Origin: CAZKWG01 sp964615375
Lineage (GTDB): Bacteria > Myxococcota_A > UBA796 > CAZKWG01
Reading direction: 5' to 3'
Length of the DNA: 11,511 bases
NCBI GenBank assembly: GCA_964615375.1
Contig: CAZTOW010000101.1
Location: 1-11,511, forward strand
In this document: positions 1 to 5,826 of the stretch, piece by piece
How the letters are laid out: each line of letters begins with the position of its first letter
How positions within the stretch are numbered: the stretch's first letter is position 1
Made by a program: the position numbers and the translations under genes
Notes under the pieces: generated by a model
The model's database searches: none
What the model saw: only the letters and a program-made list of their open reading frames with translations
Told to the model about the DNA's origin: nothing

Positions 1-1
1 C

Positions 2-122
2 ATCCTCCTCCCGCGTCAGCGGGGGGAGGTGCCGGCGAAGCCGGCGGAGGGGGGGAAATGCGTGTCGGAGTCCCCCCTCCGGCCCTCCGGGCCACCTCCC
101 CCCGCTGACGCGGGAGGAGGAT
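2..122. repeat. Cloverleaf-forming palindromic intergenic element
   Basis: Positions 2-31 and 93-122 are perfect reverse complements over 30 bp. Between them lie three further self-complementary parts: a 6-bp hairpin at 31-45 (GCCGGC, loop GAA), a 10-bp stem 45-54/72-81 closing a loop at 55-71, and a 5-bp hairpin at 81-93 (GGCCC, loop TCC). Together they would fold as a cloverleaf or cruciform in either strand. No convincing gene overlaps it; the minus-strand open frame through it is low-complexity. The architecture matches small non-autonomous palindromic repeats (MITE/REP/RIME-like) seen between genes in GC-rich bacteria. No target-site duplication can be judged because the left edge is at the window boundary. 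It is not repeated elsewhere in the window. Confidence 0.8.
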
Positions 123-176
123 CAAAGCTGCAATTCCATGGCGCTTTCGTCGTCGTAAAGGAGCCGCACCCAGATT

Positions 177-244
177 GAACCGCCACGGAGCCAAGGACGC
201 CAAGGGAACGCGCGTTCTTGGCGCTCTTTGCGCCTTGGCGGTTC
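177..244. repeat. 68-bp imperfect palindromic repeat, copy A
   Basis: The left arm begins GAACCGCCA and the right arm ends TGGCGGTTC. The arms are imperfectly complementary along roughly 28 nt each, around a short centre at about 205-216, and contain repeated words of the CCAAGG / CTTGGCG type. The same 68-bp element occurs at 8687-8754 with very few differences (for example C for A at 186). Palindromes of this 'CGCCAAGG...CCTTGGCG' style are known as dispersed intergenic repeats in several GC-rich phyla; that association is from memory. It marks the outer edge of the large duplication in this window. Open frames through it are low-complexity and not believed to be genes. Confidence 0.75.
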
Positions 245-642
245 TTTCCCTTCTGCGGTCTGGTGAACCCTGGCGGCCACGCGGGCATGTGACAGATATT
301 ATCCATTATCTATTAAAAACGACTCCTCAGCTCCGAGAGCCGTCGCCGCTCCCGGCACCCGCCGGCACCCGATCCCCCCTCCCTCCTGCCGACCTCCTGC
401 AGAACTTCGCCGCCCGGCCCAGCCCGGACCCGCTCCCGGCACCCAGCGCGGCGAGATCCGCCGCCACCCGCCGCCGACGCCGCCGCCTCCGGCACCCGCG
501 GCGGCGACTCAGCCCTCACCGCCGACGCCTCCGGCACCGAACATCAGCACGCCCACCGATCGCGCCAGATCCACGCTGCGACCGCCGCCCGCCCGGGGGA
601 GCCCCGGGCCGCCCCGCCCGTCACCCCGTCGCCACGCCTCTC
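245..642. other. Non-coding GC-rich duplicated stretch, copy A
   Basis: No supportable gene is seen here. Positions 245-277 match 8755-8787 almost exactly. An AT-rich island follows at 295-320 with repeated TTATC/CTATT words, also present in altered form at 8808-8829. The next 230 bp are biased to C on the plus strand and carry the octamer CCGGCACC at 352, 362, 436, 489 and 531; copy B has it at 8862, 8872 and 8946. Copy A is about 150 bp longer than copy B here (roughly 495-640), suggesting expansion or deletion of this low-complexity DNA. Long open frames on both strands are proline/arginine or glycine/arginine rich and are compositional artefacts. Confidence 0.6.
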
Positions 643-799
643 GCACCCGCCGCTGCATGCGCCACCCCGCGCGCGGCAGCGCACGGATGGCCCCTCGCGT
701 GATCCGATGGCCGAGGGCGTTCAGGGTCCCCGCGCAGGGGATCAGCCGGGCGTCGGGGTGCTTCAGCCTCAGGTGCCGCTCCTCGCGGAGCCAGGATCG
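643..799 (-). pseudogene. Possible reverse-transcriptase C-terminal fragment, copy A
   Basis: Reading the minus strand from just below a TGA at 800-802 gives an open frame without a usable start codon. It includes WLREERHLRLKHPDARLIP and then TLNALGHRITRGAIRALPR, followed by AGWRMQRRVREAW. The spacing of a basic 'LxLK', a 'LIP' strand and 'LGHRIT' followed by arginine-rich helices recalls the segment after the catalytic motif of group II-intron or DGR-type reverse transcriptases (…FLGYRI…RRxRRRV…). The catalytic YxDD region is absent. The same frame is conserved in copy B at 8991-9084, including at least one synonymous difference, which suggests it once coded. The family assignment is a guess from pattern memory; it could be an unrelated gene remnant. 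Confidence 0.3.
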
Positions 800-802
800 T
801 CA

Positions 803-832
803 CGGCCGATTAGAAAATTTAGAAATCGGCCG
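803..832. repeat. AT-centred hairpin at left edge of the R-M block
   Basis: CGGCCGATT at 803-811 and AATCGGCCG at 824-832 form a perfect 9-bp stem around a 12-nt AT-rich centre (AGAAAATTTAGA). It stands out from the surrounding GC-rich DNA, lies immediately after the RT-like fragment ends, and about 210 bp upstream of the methyltransferase. There is no T-run on either side, so a classical intrinsic terminator is not indicated. It could be an operator, a recombination or attachment-type site, or the scar at the edge of the inserted block. Confidence 0.45.
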
Positions 833-1040
833 GGGCGGCCGCGGCTCTGAGGGAGCGACAGCCATCGGGGCTACAGGTCAAGACATAAGCGAACCACCCT
901 CCTGGCCCGATGGTGAGCGACCGAACGGCAGAAAGCACCGAAGGGCGAGCGAAGCGAGCTACTCGGTGAGGCCCGCAAGCCTGCGTCGCCGTGATAGAGA
1001 CGTCTCCTGTGCCCTCCGACCGCCGCCTCGGATGCCCCAC
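833..1040. other. Leader region of the R-M block, no gene seen
   Basis: This 208-bp stretch precedes the methyltransferase. The methyltransferase frame stays open upstream through it, back to an ATG at 657. The translation there is arginine/serine rich and lacks family similarity, so it is treated as non-coding. No convincing -35/-10 pair or Shine-Dalgarno sequence is visible. No small control-protein (HTH) gene of the type that often precedes type II systems is found here on either strand. Confidence 0.4.
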
Positions 1041-2366
1041 ATGAGCAACTCCGCCCTCCCCTCCACTCTCCGCGTCGTGGACCTCTTCTCCGGAGCTGGA
1101 GGGTTCTCTGAGGGGTTCCGTGATGCTGGCTTCCAGATAGTCTGTGGGATCGACCATGACCCGGACGCGATCGCCACCTACAGGCACAATTTCCCAGAGG
1201 CGGTGGCGGTGTGGGGGGACCTCCGAGATCCAAAGATCAAGAAGCGTGTCTTCGAGCTGGCCGCCGGATGCGAGGTGGTGGTTGGCGGCCCACCCTGCCA
1301 GGCCTATTCGCAAGTACGCAACCATGTCCGAATCATTGACGATCCCCGAAACGTACTCTACCGGGAGTTCGTGGAGGTGGTGAGCGACGTAGTACCCGTC
1401 GCCTTCGTCATGGAGAACGTACCCGGGATGGAAGAGCTGGGGGTGCGGGAGCAGGTGGAAGAGGATCTCTCGATAGGTGGACGCTACGACGTGCGCTCGC
1501 AGGTGCTCGACGCGGCCGACTTCGGCGTCCCACAGACGCGGAAGAGGATCGTGTTCATCGGCCTTCGCAAGAACGAGGGACTCGATCTCCCGTCCCTCGA
1601 TGGGACAGGTGTTTCTGCGCGCATCGAGCTCGAACGACGACTCTCATGCGCCCGCGTCCAGTATGAGGTCGTGGACAGAGGCGGGGCCCTCTTCCGCTCC
1701 AGCCAGATCGCTCTGGAGGCTCTCCGAGATCCCCAGGACCTTCGCGCTGTCACGGTCGAGCAGGCCATCGGGGACCTCCGCGACCTCGCCGCGGGCAACC
1801 GTGAGGACACCTGCAGCTACAAGGAAGCCAGGAAGCCGTTCTCTGCTTATCAACGTCGCATGCGAGCGCACGGGCTCGACACGTTGACGAACGTGCAGGT
1901 GCCTCGCATCAACGCAGATACAGCGATGAGGCTCGCGGCAATCCCTCAGGGTGGCAACTATCGTGACCTGCCTGAAGAGATGCGGGCCCGCTACCTGACG
2001 GGCGAGCGATGGGGCCCGTCGACGGAGAGCGGCAAGCTGGAGAGGAAGCACTTCTACGCATACCGCAAGCTCCATCCTGACATGTGGGCCTGGACGCTCA
2101 ACACGAAGGGCGACAGCGCATACCACTATGACGTCTGCCGCGCGCTCTCCGTCCGCGAATTTGCCAGGTTACAATCCTTCCCAGACAGGTTCACCTTTAC
2201 CACGGATGAGCGGCGAGGCCCACTGCCTGGACGCATCGACGGCGGCCCGGCCCACTCCCGCTACAGGCAGGTCGGCAACGCTGTCCCGCCACTCCTGGCG
2301 CAGCATATCGCTGGCCTCGTTCGCGGCACACTCGAGCAGGTCGCCGACATCCGAATGTCTGCGTGA
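1041..2366 (+). CDS. DNA (cytosine-5-)-methyltransferase of a type II R-M system
   Basis: A 441-aa C5 methyltransferase that transfers a methyl group from S-adenosylmethionine to a cytosine in a specific DNA site. All core motifs are present in order: motif I DLFSGAGG (residues 14-21, SAM binding), GDLRD (59-63), motif IV GGPPCQAYS (82-90) with catalytic Cys86, ENVPGM (125-130), QTRKRIVFIGLR (165-176), a target-recognition region of about 180 residues, SVREFARLQSFPD (370-382) and RQVGNAVPP (409-417). The start at 1041 puts motif I near residue 14, as usual; an in-frame ATG at 1032 is equally possible and neither has a clear Shine-Dalgarno. The endonuclease gene follows after 31 bp on the same strand, so its role is to protect host DNA. 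Codon third positions are less GC-biased than in flanking genes, consistent with acquisition. The recognised site cannot be read from the sequence. Confidence 0.95.
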   Translation: MSNSALPSTLRVVDLFSGAGGFSEGFRDAGFQIVCGIDHDPDAIATYRHNFPEAVAVWGDLRDPKIKKRVFELAAGCEVVVGGPPCQAYSQVRNHVRIIDDPRNVLYREFVEVVSDVVPVAFVMENVPGMEELGVREQVEEDLSIGGRYDVRSQVLDAADFGVPQTRKRIVFIGLRKNEGLDLPSLDGTGVSARIELERRLSCARVQYEVVDRGGALFRSSQIALEALRDPQDLRAVTVEQAIGDLRDLAAGNREDTCSYKEARKPFSAYQRRMRAHGLDTLTNVQVPRINADTAMRLAAIPQGGNYRDLPEEMRARYLTGERWGPSTESGKLERKHFYAYRKLHPDMWAWTLNTKGDSAYHYDVCRALSVREFARLQSFPDRFTFTTDERRGPLPGRIDGGPAHSRYRQVGNAVPPLLAQHIAGLVRGTLEQVADIRMSA

Positions 2367-2397
2367 CAGGCCCACTCGCCGAATTCGAAGGTTAGAT

Positions 2398-3459
2398 ATG
2401 GCATACGCGAAAGAACTGACCTCCAGCCCGTTTGGCGCGACGAGTCGTGCTTACATTCTCGAGCGGTACTTCGAGGAGCATCCAGAGGTCACGACTGCGA
2501 ATGCCTGGGAGCACGTGTACCGCCTGCTCCTGTGGGTAGACCCAACGACTTCGCTTGTACACTGCTACGAGAGCGACAAGTCTCAACCGGGCAGACACTG
2601 GTATGGACGCTCACTCGCGTTCCACCAGTTTATCGCTGAGAAGCTCAGCTCTACCCCGAGCGATCTGCACAGGCAGATTGACCAGATGTTCAAGAGCGCG
2701 ACGCGCATCCTGGCCGCAGCCATCCTCGAAGAGCAGGAGAAGCGCACCAGGCGGGCTGCCCTTCAGCGCGCCGGCTATGAGCACTTCCCTCTCCCTGGCG
2801 AGAATCCAGAGTTGATCTCCGAAGTCGCGAGCATTCTCGAACAGTACCTCGGGCCCGCCCCTCCCGCTGTCGTGTCGCGGGTCATCCGCATCGTCACCGC
2901 CACGATCGCGCAGGAGAACAAGCGGAAGAATCTTGTCGGCGAGGGATTCGAAGACACGCTCGCAGCGCTGATCCGCCGCCTCGACACAACAGGCCAACTT
3001 GCCGTTCACACGCGAAAGTATCTCCACCAGCTCCCCGGTTTCAGGAGTCCCGCGAAGAAGGAGAAGGACAGGAAGGTGGACCTCTGCCTCGTGGAGCACA
3101 CCACCGGGCTGCGCACGCTCCTTACGGTGAAGTGGAGTGTCCGAGCTGACCGAGAAGAGCAGTTCGGCATCGACTACGACTTCTACCGACGGCACGAGGA
3201 GTCCGGTGAACCCTTCGACTTCGTCCTCGTGACCAACGAGATGGATGCTGCCCGGCTGGTGATGGCCTGCACTCGTCGCGTTGACGCCGTGCAGGTGTTC
3301 CAGCGTGTTGTACACATCCAGCCCGATGGGCTCGACATCGTACACGCGTCGCCTGAGTCCGGTTCACAGGCAGCAGAACTTCCGCAGCTCCGGGCGTCAG
3401 GGAGGCTCGTGGGGCTCGAGAGCCTCCTCAACTCTGTGTTGTCGAACCCGCGCCCCTAA
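2398..3459 (+). CDS. Putative type II restriction endonuclease (PD-(D/E)XK-like)
   Basis: A 353-aa protein starting at ATG 2398, with GAAGG 7 nt upstream as a plausible ribosome site. It lies 31 bp after the methyltransferase, so it is probably co-transcribed and is the expected endonuclease partner. The N-terminal 150 residues are helical and unrecognised. The C-terminal half has a nuclease-like pattern: GEGFEDTL (181-188), then KVDLCLVE (226-233) with Asp228, then LLTVKWSVRADREEQ (241-255) with Lys245. The residue where PD-(D/E)XK enzymes usually have an acid just before X-K is Thr243, so the motif is atypical. Asp259, 14 residues after Lys245, or Glu253/Glu254 could supply the second acid, as in enzymes of the K-X13-E type. 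It also has an FDFVLVTNE strand (273-281). Its stop codon overlaps the stop of the convergent gene. Position beside the methyltransferase is the strongest evidence; exact family unknown. Confidence 0.72.
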   Translation: MAYAKELTSSPFGATSRAYILERYFEEHPEVTTANAWEHVYRLLLWVDPTTSLVHCYESDKSQPGRHWYGRSLAFHQFIAEKLSSTPSDLHRQIDQMFKSATRILAAAILEEQEKRTRRAALQRAGYEHFPLPGENPELISEVASILEQYLGPAPPAVVSRVIRIVTATIAQENKRKNLVGEGFEDTLAALIRRLDTTGQLAVHTRKYLHQLPGFRSPAKKEKDRKVDLCLVEHTTGLRTLLTVKWSVRADREEQFGIDYDFYRRHEESGEPFDFVLVTNEMDAARLVMACTRRVDAVQVFQRVVHIQPDGLDIVHASPESGSQAAELPQLRASGRLVGLESLLNSVLSNPRP

Positions 3460-3467
3460 GGCGCGGG
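3447..3467. terminator. Hairpin spanning the overlapping convergent stop codons
   Basis: CCCGCGCC (3447-3454) and GGCGCGGG (3460-3467) form a perfect 8-bp GC stem with a 5-nt loop, CCTAA. The loop contains the TAA of the plus-strand endonuclease gene (3457-3459) and most of the TAG of the minus-strand gene (3456-3458 read in reverse). There is no T-tract, but a compact GC stem between convergent genes could act as a bidirectional terminator or RNA-stabilising end. The left arm is absent at the corresponding place in copy B, so the hairpin was created by the junction of the R-M block with the duplicated operon. Confidence 0.45.
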
Positions 3468-3929
3468 GACCAGCAGCGCGCCGTCGCGCAGCAGGGCCTG
3501 GAGGGCGGCGGGGCTCTCCTGGCCGGTGATCGCGGGCAGGGAGAGGGCGAGCGGACCAGCGGCGTCGGGGTCGGCCAGCGGGAGGACGAGCTCACCCAGC
3601 CTCAACTCCCGGTGGAATCGCGCGCCGTCCGGGCCCACGCCGCTGAGCGTGAGGGGGCCGTCCAGGACAAGCACGGCGTCAGTGGCGCCCGCGGGGGCGC
3701 GGAGCTCGATCTCGGAGAGGTCCTGGGCGTGGGGGAGCGGGCGCGGAGGGAGCTCGCGGGCGTGGGTCTTCCAGCCGATGGCCAGGATCTTGCCCTGCAG
3801 GCGGAGGGTGGGGATGCGGACGAGCTCGTCGGGGTCGGCCCAGATGATGAGCGCGCCGGCCTCCCTGCTCCACCCACCCAGCGCCGCGAAGAGGCACAGC
3901 AGAACCAGAGCCGAGCGAGGCGATTTCAT
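3456..3929 (-). CDS. Exported 157-aa protein of unknown function, copy A
   Basis: No family is recognised. Residues 1-26 form a typical Sec signal peptide: a basic start (MKSPR), a hydrophobic core (ALVLLCLFAALGG) and an AGA-type cleavage site, so the mature product of about 131 residues is probably periplasmic or secreted. The mature part is rich in predicted strands (LVRIPTLRLQGK, SEIELRAPAG, DAVLVLDGPL, ELRLGELVLPL), suggesting a small beta fold; there are no cysteines in the mature part and no catalytic signature. It begins 16 bp after the regulator gene, with AGGAGT at 3935-3940 (minus strand) 5 nt from the ATG, so the two form an operon. The paralogue at 9107-9580 differs at about 12 of the first 30 residues but only about 8 of the remaining 127. 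Its stop overlaps the endonuclease stop on the other strand. Confidence 0.8.
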   Translation of the reverse strand: MKSPRSALVLLCLFAALGGWSREAGALIIWADPDELVRIPTLRLQGKILAIGWKTHARELPPRPLPHAQDLSEIELRAPAGATDAVLVLDGPLTLSGVGPDGARFHRELRLGELVLPLADPDAAGPLALSLPAITGQESPAALQALLRDGALLVPAP

Positions 3930-3934
3930 AGGTG

Positions 3935-3940
3935 ACTCCT
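3935..3940 (-). promoter_or_regulatory. Ribosome binding site of exported-protein gene, copy A
   Basis: Read on the minus strand this is AGGAGT, 5 nt before the ATG at 3929. It lies in the 16-bp gap after the regulator stop codon and fixes the start of the downstream gene. The equivalent in copy B (9586-9591) reads GGGAGT with the same spacing. Confidence 0.75.
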
Positions 3941-3945
3941 GACTT

Positions 3946-5730
3946 TCAGAGTTTCACCTCCCTGCTACCTGGGAAGACCTGGAAAGTCAAGAGTCGGGCC
4001 GCCCAGGGGCCGCCCGCATCCAGCGGATCACGCAGCGCGGGAAAATGCACGATCTCATCGTGCAGCGCGCATACGCGCCCGATCAGCTCGTCAAGGTGCT
4101 CATCGGGGACCAGCACCACCTGCGAAGCGTGAAGGACCCGCCTGCCCTCAGACTGTGCCTGGACCGCCACGCGCTCCATGTGGGCGAGGTGGCTCGCGGT
4201 CATCACCGCCCGCCGGTTCCGGGTGTCCAGCCAGCACTGGGCGACGGTGGGGTGGAGCACTCCCCCTTCGTCAGATGCCAGGGCGCCGATGCGCTCAAGA
4301 GCAGCAAGCGAGCGCGACACCTCTTCGGGCTCCGCGGAAAAGGCCAGGAGGCCGCAAAGTGCAGCGGGATCACGCGATACCTCCGGGTGCCGGAGCAGCT
4401 CCAAGAGGGTGAACGCCAGAGGGCTGGTCATGACGGACAGCGCGGCAGCCTGTACGGGGCGCACCTCCGTGAAGCCCGGAATCGCCATCCTCAGCCGTAG
4501 AAGCCGCGCCTGCTCCAGCGGCCACTCCGTTGCCAGGGTGTACCTCCACAGCAGCTCGAAGTCCTGAGCTTCGGCCCCCGTGAGCTTCAGCGCCTCGCCC
4601 ATGGGACCCACCCGATCCTCCTGCAGATGCCGCGTCCGGCTGAGCACGCTGGACACCGCCGAGGGGTTGCAGCCGGCCCGCTGCGCCAGCGCGCCCATGG
4701 TCATCGGTCGCCGACTCTCGGAGGTGAGCGCCCGCTTCTGGTGGAACCACCGGATCAGATACTCCCGGTAGTCGTCGAAGTGGAAGGTGCGCGGGAGCTG
4801 ATCCGGCGGGCCTGAGTCGATGACCCCCGGCCAGCCCTCCGGTGGGGTGGTCACGACACTCCCGAAGCGCAGCCCAGCCTGGCCCGGTCGCGCCCCGCTC
4901 GGCGCCAGCGTCCGGCAGAGCGGCGTGATCTGCGCGCCGAGGACCATCGCGATCCGGCCCGCGCCGGCCGAAGGCTGAAGCCCCCTGGCCCAGGTCTGGG
5001 TAGCCTCCTGGAAGCGCCCCAGCGCCGCAAGGACGTCACGCTCCCAGTGCTCGTCCGTCAGCTCCAGCGAGCTACGCAACAGCCGCCTCCCCAGCGGCCA
5101 GCCGTTGAGCGCCAGCCGCGCCCGCGCCAGCCCGTCCAGCAGCAGGGGCAGCGCCTCCGCCACCAGCGGTCCTGGCGGCAGACGCGCCAACGGCCGGCCC
5201 GAGCGGTCCCGGATCGCGTTCGCGGTGAGCTGCTGCACCGCTTCGGCGTTCGCGGGCGGCCAGAGCTGCGCGGCCAGCTCCCGCGGCGCCAACGAAGTGC
5301 CCCCGAAGAGCGCGAAGGCCTCCACCGTGAGTTGATGGAGCGGCGCCGCCGCGGCGCTGGTGGCGGGCTCCAGCGGCGGCAGCTCCGAGAGCTGAAGATC
5401 CTCCAGCGCCTTCGCCGCCTGCGCCTTCTTGCGCCCCCGCCCGTGCGCGGCGGCGACCTGGAGCCGCAAGGTCTGGATCTGCGTGTCGGTGAGCCCCAGC
5501 GCCATGGCCAGGTTCTCCAGGTAGGGCGCGCGCAGCACGCGCTCGCCGCCCACGATGTTGCTCAGGTGACCGCCAGAGCAGCCCATCTGGGTCGCCAGCA
5601 TGCCCTTGGCTCCCGGGCCGACGATCCGCTCCAGCCGCTTCAGGCAGACGCGCAGCCAGGTGCGATAGTCGGCGTAGCGCACCGGATCCGGCGCGGGCGA
5701 GAGCAGGGGTTTGTAGCTCGGGTTGGGCAT
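3946..5730 (-). CDS. Tandem TIGR02147-like double-HTH transcriptional regulator, copy A
   Basis: A 594-aa cytoplasmic protein with no signal peptide or membrane segment. It appears to contain two TIGR02147/DUF4423-like units. Unit 1 has RYADYRTWLR (18-27), a helix-turn-helix region around 40-80 (QMGCSGGHLSNIVGGERVL) and a following helical half to about 310, after a basic linker (GRGRKKAQAAK, 97-107). Unit 2 has FHFDDYREYLIRWFHQKR (316-333), a second HTH at about 343-383 (LAQRAGCNPSAVSSVLSRTR) and a helical C-terminal domain (430-560) with GALASDEGGVLHPTVAQCW. Single-unit members are usually about half this length and are known mainly as predicted DNA-binding proteins in Fibrobacter, Bdellovibrio and myxobacteria. 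It is first in an operon with the exported protein and divergent from the kinase. The paralogue at 9597-11381 is about 86% identical by eye; residues 7-140 and the last 20 are identical. Its regulatory target is unknown. Confidence 0.8.
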   Translation of the reverse strand: MPNPSYKPLLSPAPDPVRYADYRTWLRVCLKRLERIVGPGAKGMLATQMGCSGGHLSNIVGGERVLRAPYLENLAMALGLTDTQIQTLRLQVAAAHGRGRKKAQAAKALEDLQLSELPPLEPATSAAAAPLHQLTVEAFALFGGTSLAPRELAAQLWPPANAEAVQQLTANAIRDRSGRPLARLPPGPLVAEALPLLLDGLARARLALNGWPLGRRLLRSSLELTDEHWERDVLAALGRFQEATQTWARGLQPSAGAGRIAMVLGAQITPLCRTLAPSGARPGQAGLRFGSVVTTPPEGWPGVIDSGPPDQLPRTFHFDDYREYLIRWFHQKRALTSESRRPMTMGALAQRAGCNPSAVSSVLSRTRHLQEDRVGPMGEALKLTGAEAQDFELLWRYTLATEWPLEQARLLRLRMAIPGFTEVRPVQAAALSVMTSPLAFTLLELLRHPEVSRDPAALCGLLAFSAEPEEVSRSLAALERIGALASDEGGVLHPTVAQCWLDTRNRRAVMTASHLAHMERVAVQAQSEGRRVLHASQVVLVPDEHLDELIGRVCALHDEIVHFPALRDPLDAGGPWAARLLTFQVFPGSREVKL

Positions 5731-5736
5731 AGGTGC

Positions 5737-5742
5737 AGACTA
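5737..5742 (-). promoter_or_regulatory. Possible -10 element of regulator operon, copy A (leaderless)
   Basis: On the minus strand TAGTCT lies 6 nt before the ATG. If used as a -10 box it would place the transcript start at or next to the start codon. The block GCGCTAGTCT with the same 6-nt spacing is preserved in copy B (11388-11393), although neighbouring bases differ. No Shine-Dalgarno precedes either ATG, which fits a leaderless message. No clear -35 is visible, so the call is weak. Confidence 0.35.
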
Positions 5743-5788
5743 GCGCAGGTGCCCCCCGCGAGCGGGCGGGCGCCGCCCAAAATCCGCT

Positions 5789-5803
5789 CCCGGGTGAATT
5801 CGG
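5789..5803. promoter_or_regulatory. Conserved upstream motif, candidate operator, copy A
   Basis: The 15-mer CCCGGGTGAATTCGG recurs at 11440-11454 as CCCGGATGAATTCGG, exactly 59 bp upstream of the regulator start in both copies. Most of the intervening sequence is not conserved. It contains a GAATTC palindrome flanked by a C-rich and a G-rich end. In copy A it also falls 11 bp upstream of the kinase -10 element, covering the -35 region, so a bound protein could control both divergent promoters. That the neighbouring regulator binds it is inference. Confidence 0.45.
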
Positions 5804-5811
5804 GGGAGATC

Positions 5812-5820
5812 TGCTATGCT
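5812..5820 (+). promoter_or_regulatory. Extended -10 promoter of the kinase gene
   Basis: TGCTATGCT fits an extended -10 box (TGn-TATGCT). A transcript starting 6-7 nt downstream would begin at about 5827, the GTG start codon of the kinase, so translation would be leaderless. There is no Shine-Dalgarno at normal spacing before 5827; the nearest G-rich run (5801-5807) is too far away and overlaps the putative operator. The equivalent place in copy B does not have this box. Confidence 0.45.
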
Positions 5821-5826
5821 GGCGCA

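Noticed and set aside
16..306. Minus-strand 96-aa open frame across the palindromic elements
   Set aside because: Its translation is glycine/proline/arginine-rich and comes from the cloverleaf repeat and adjoining palindrome; no start signal or family pattern.
340..540. Repeated CCGGCACC words considered as a CRISPR array or iteron cluster
   Set aside because: The repeats are only about 8 bp, irregularly spaced and embedded in low-complexity C-rich DNA; there is no unique spacer structure, cas gene or replication gene.
175..702. Plus-strand 175-aa open frame
   Set aside because: Starts inside the 68-bp palindrome and runs through the C-rich repeat region; the proline/arginine-rich product reflects composition, and copy B does not preserve the frame.
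657..1040. N-terminal extension of the methyltransferase frame
   Set aside because: Serine/arginine-rich with no family similarity; motif I would lie about 140 residues in, far from normal for C5 methyltransferases.
2128..2397. Extended start of the endonuclease frame inside the methyltransferase gene
   Set aside because: It overlaps the conserved methyltransferase motifs IX and X in another frame; ATG 2398 has a ribosome site and suitable spacing.
5047..5826. Upstream part of the long plus-strand frame preceding the kinase
   Set aside because: It is antisense to the conserved regulator gene, is glutamine/arginine-rich and shows no domain; the recognisable protein begins at GTG 5827.
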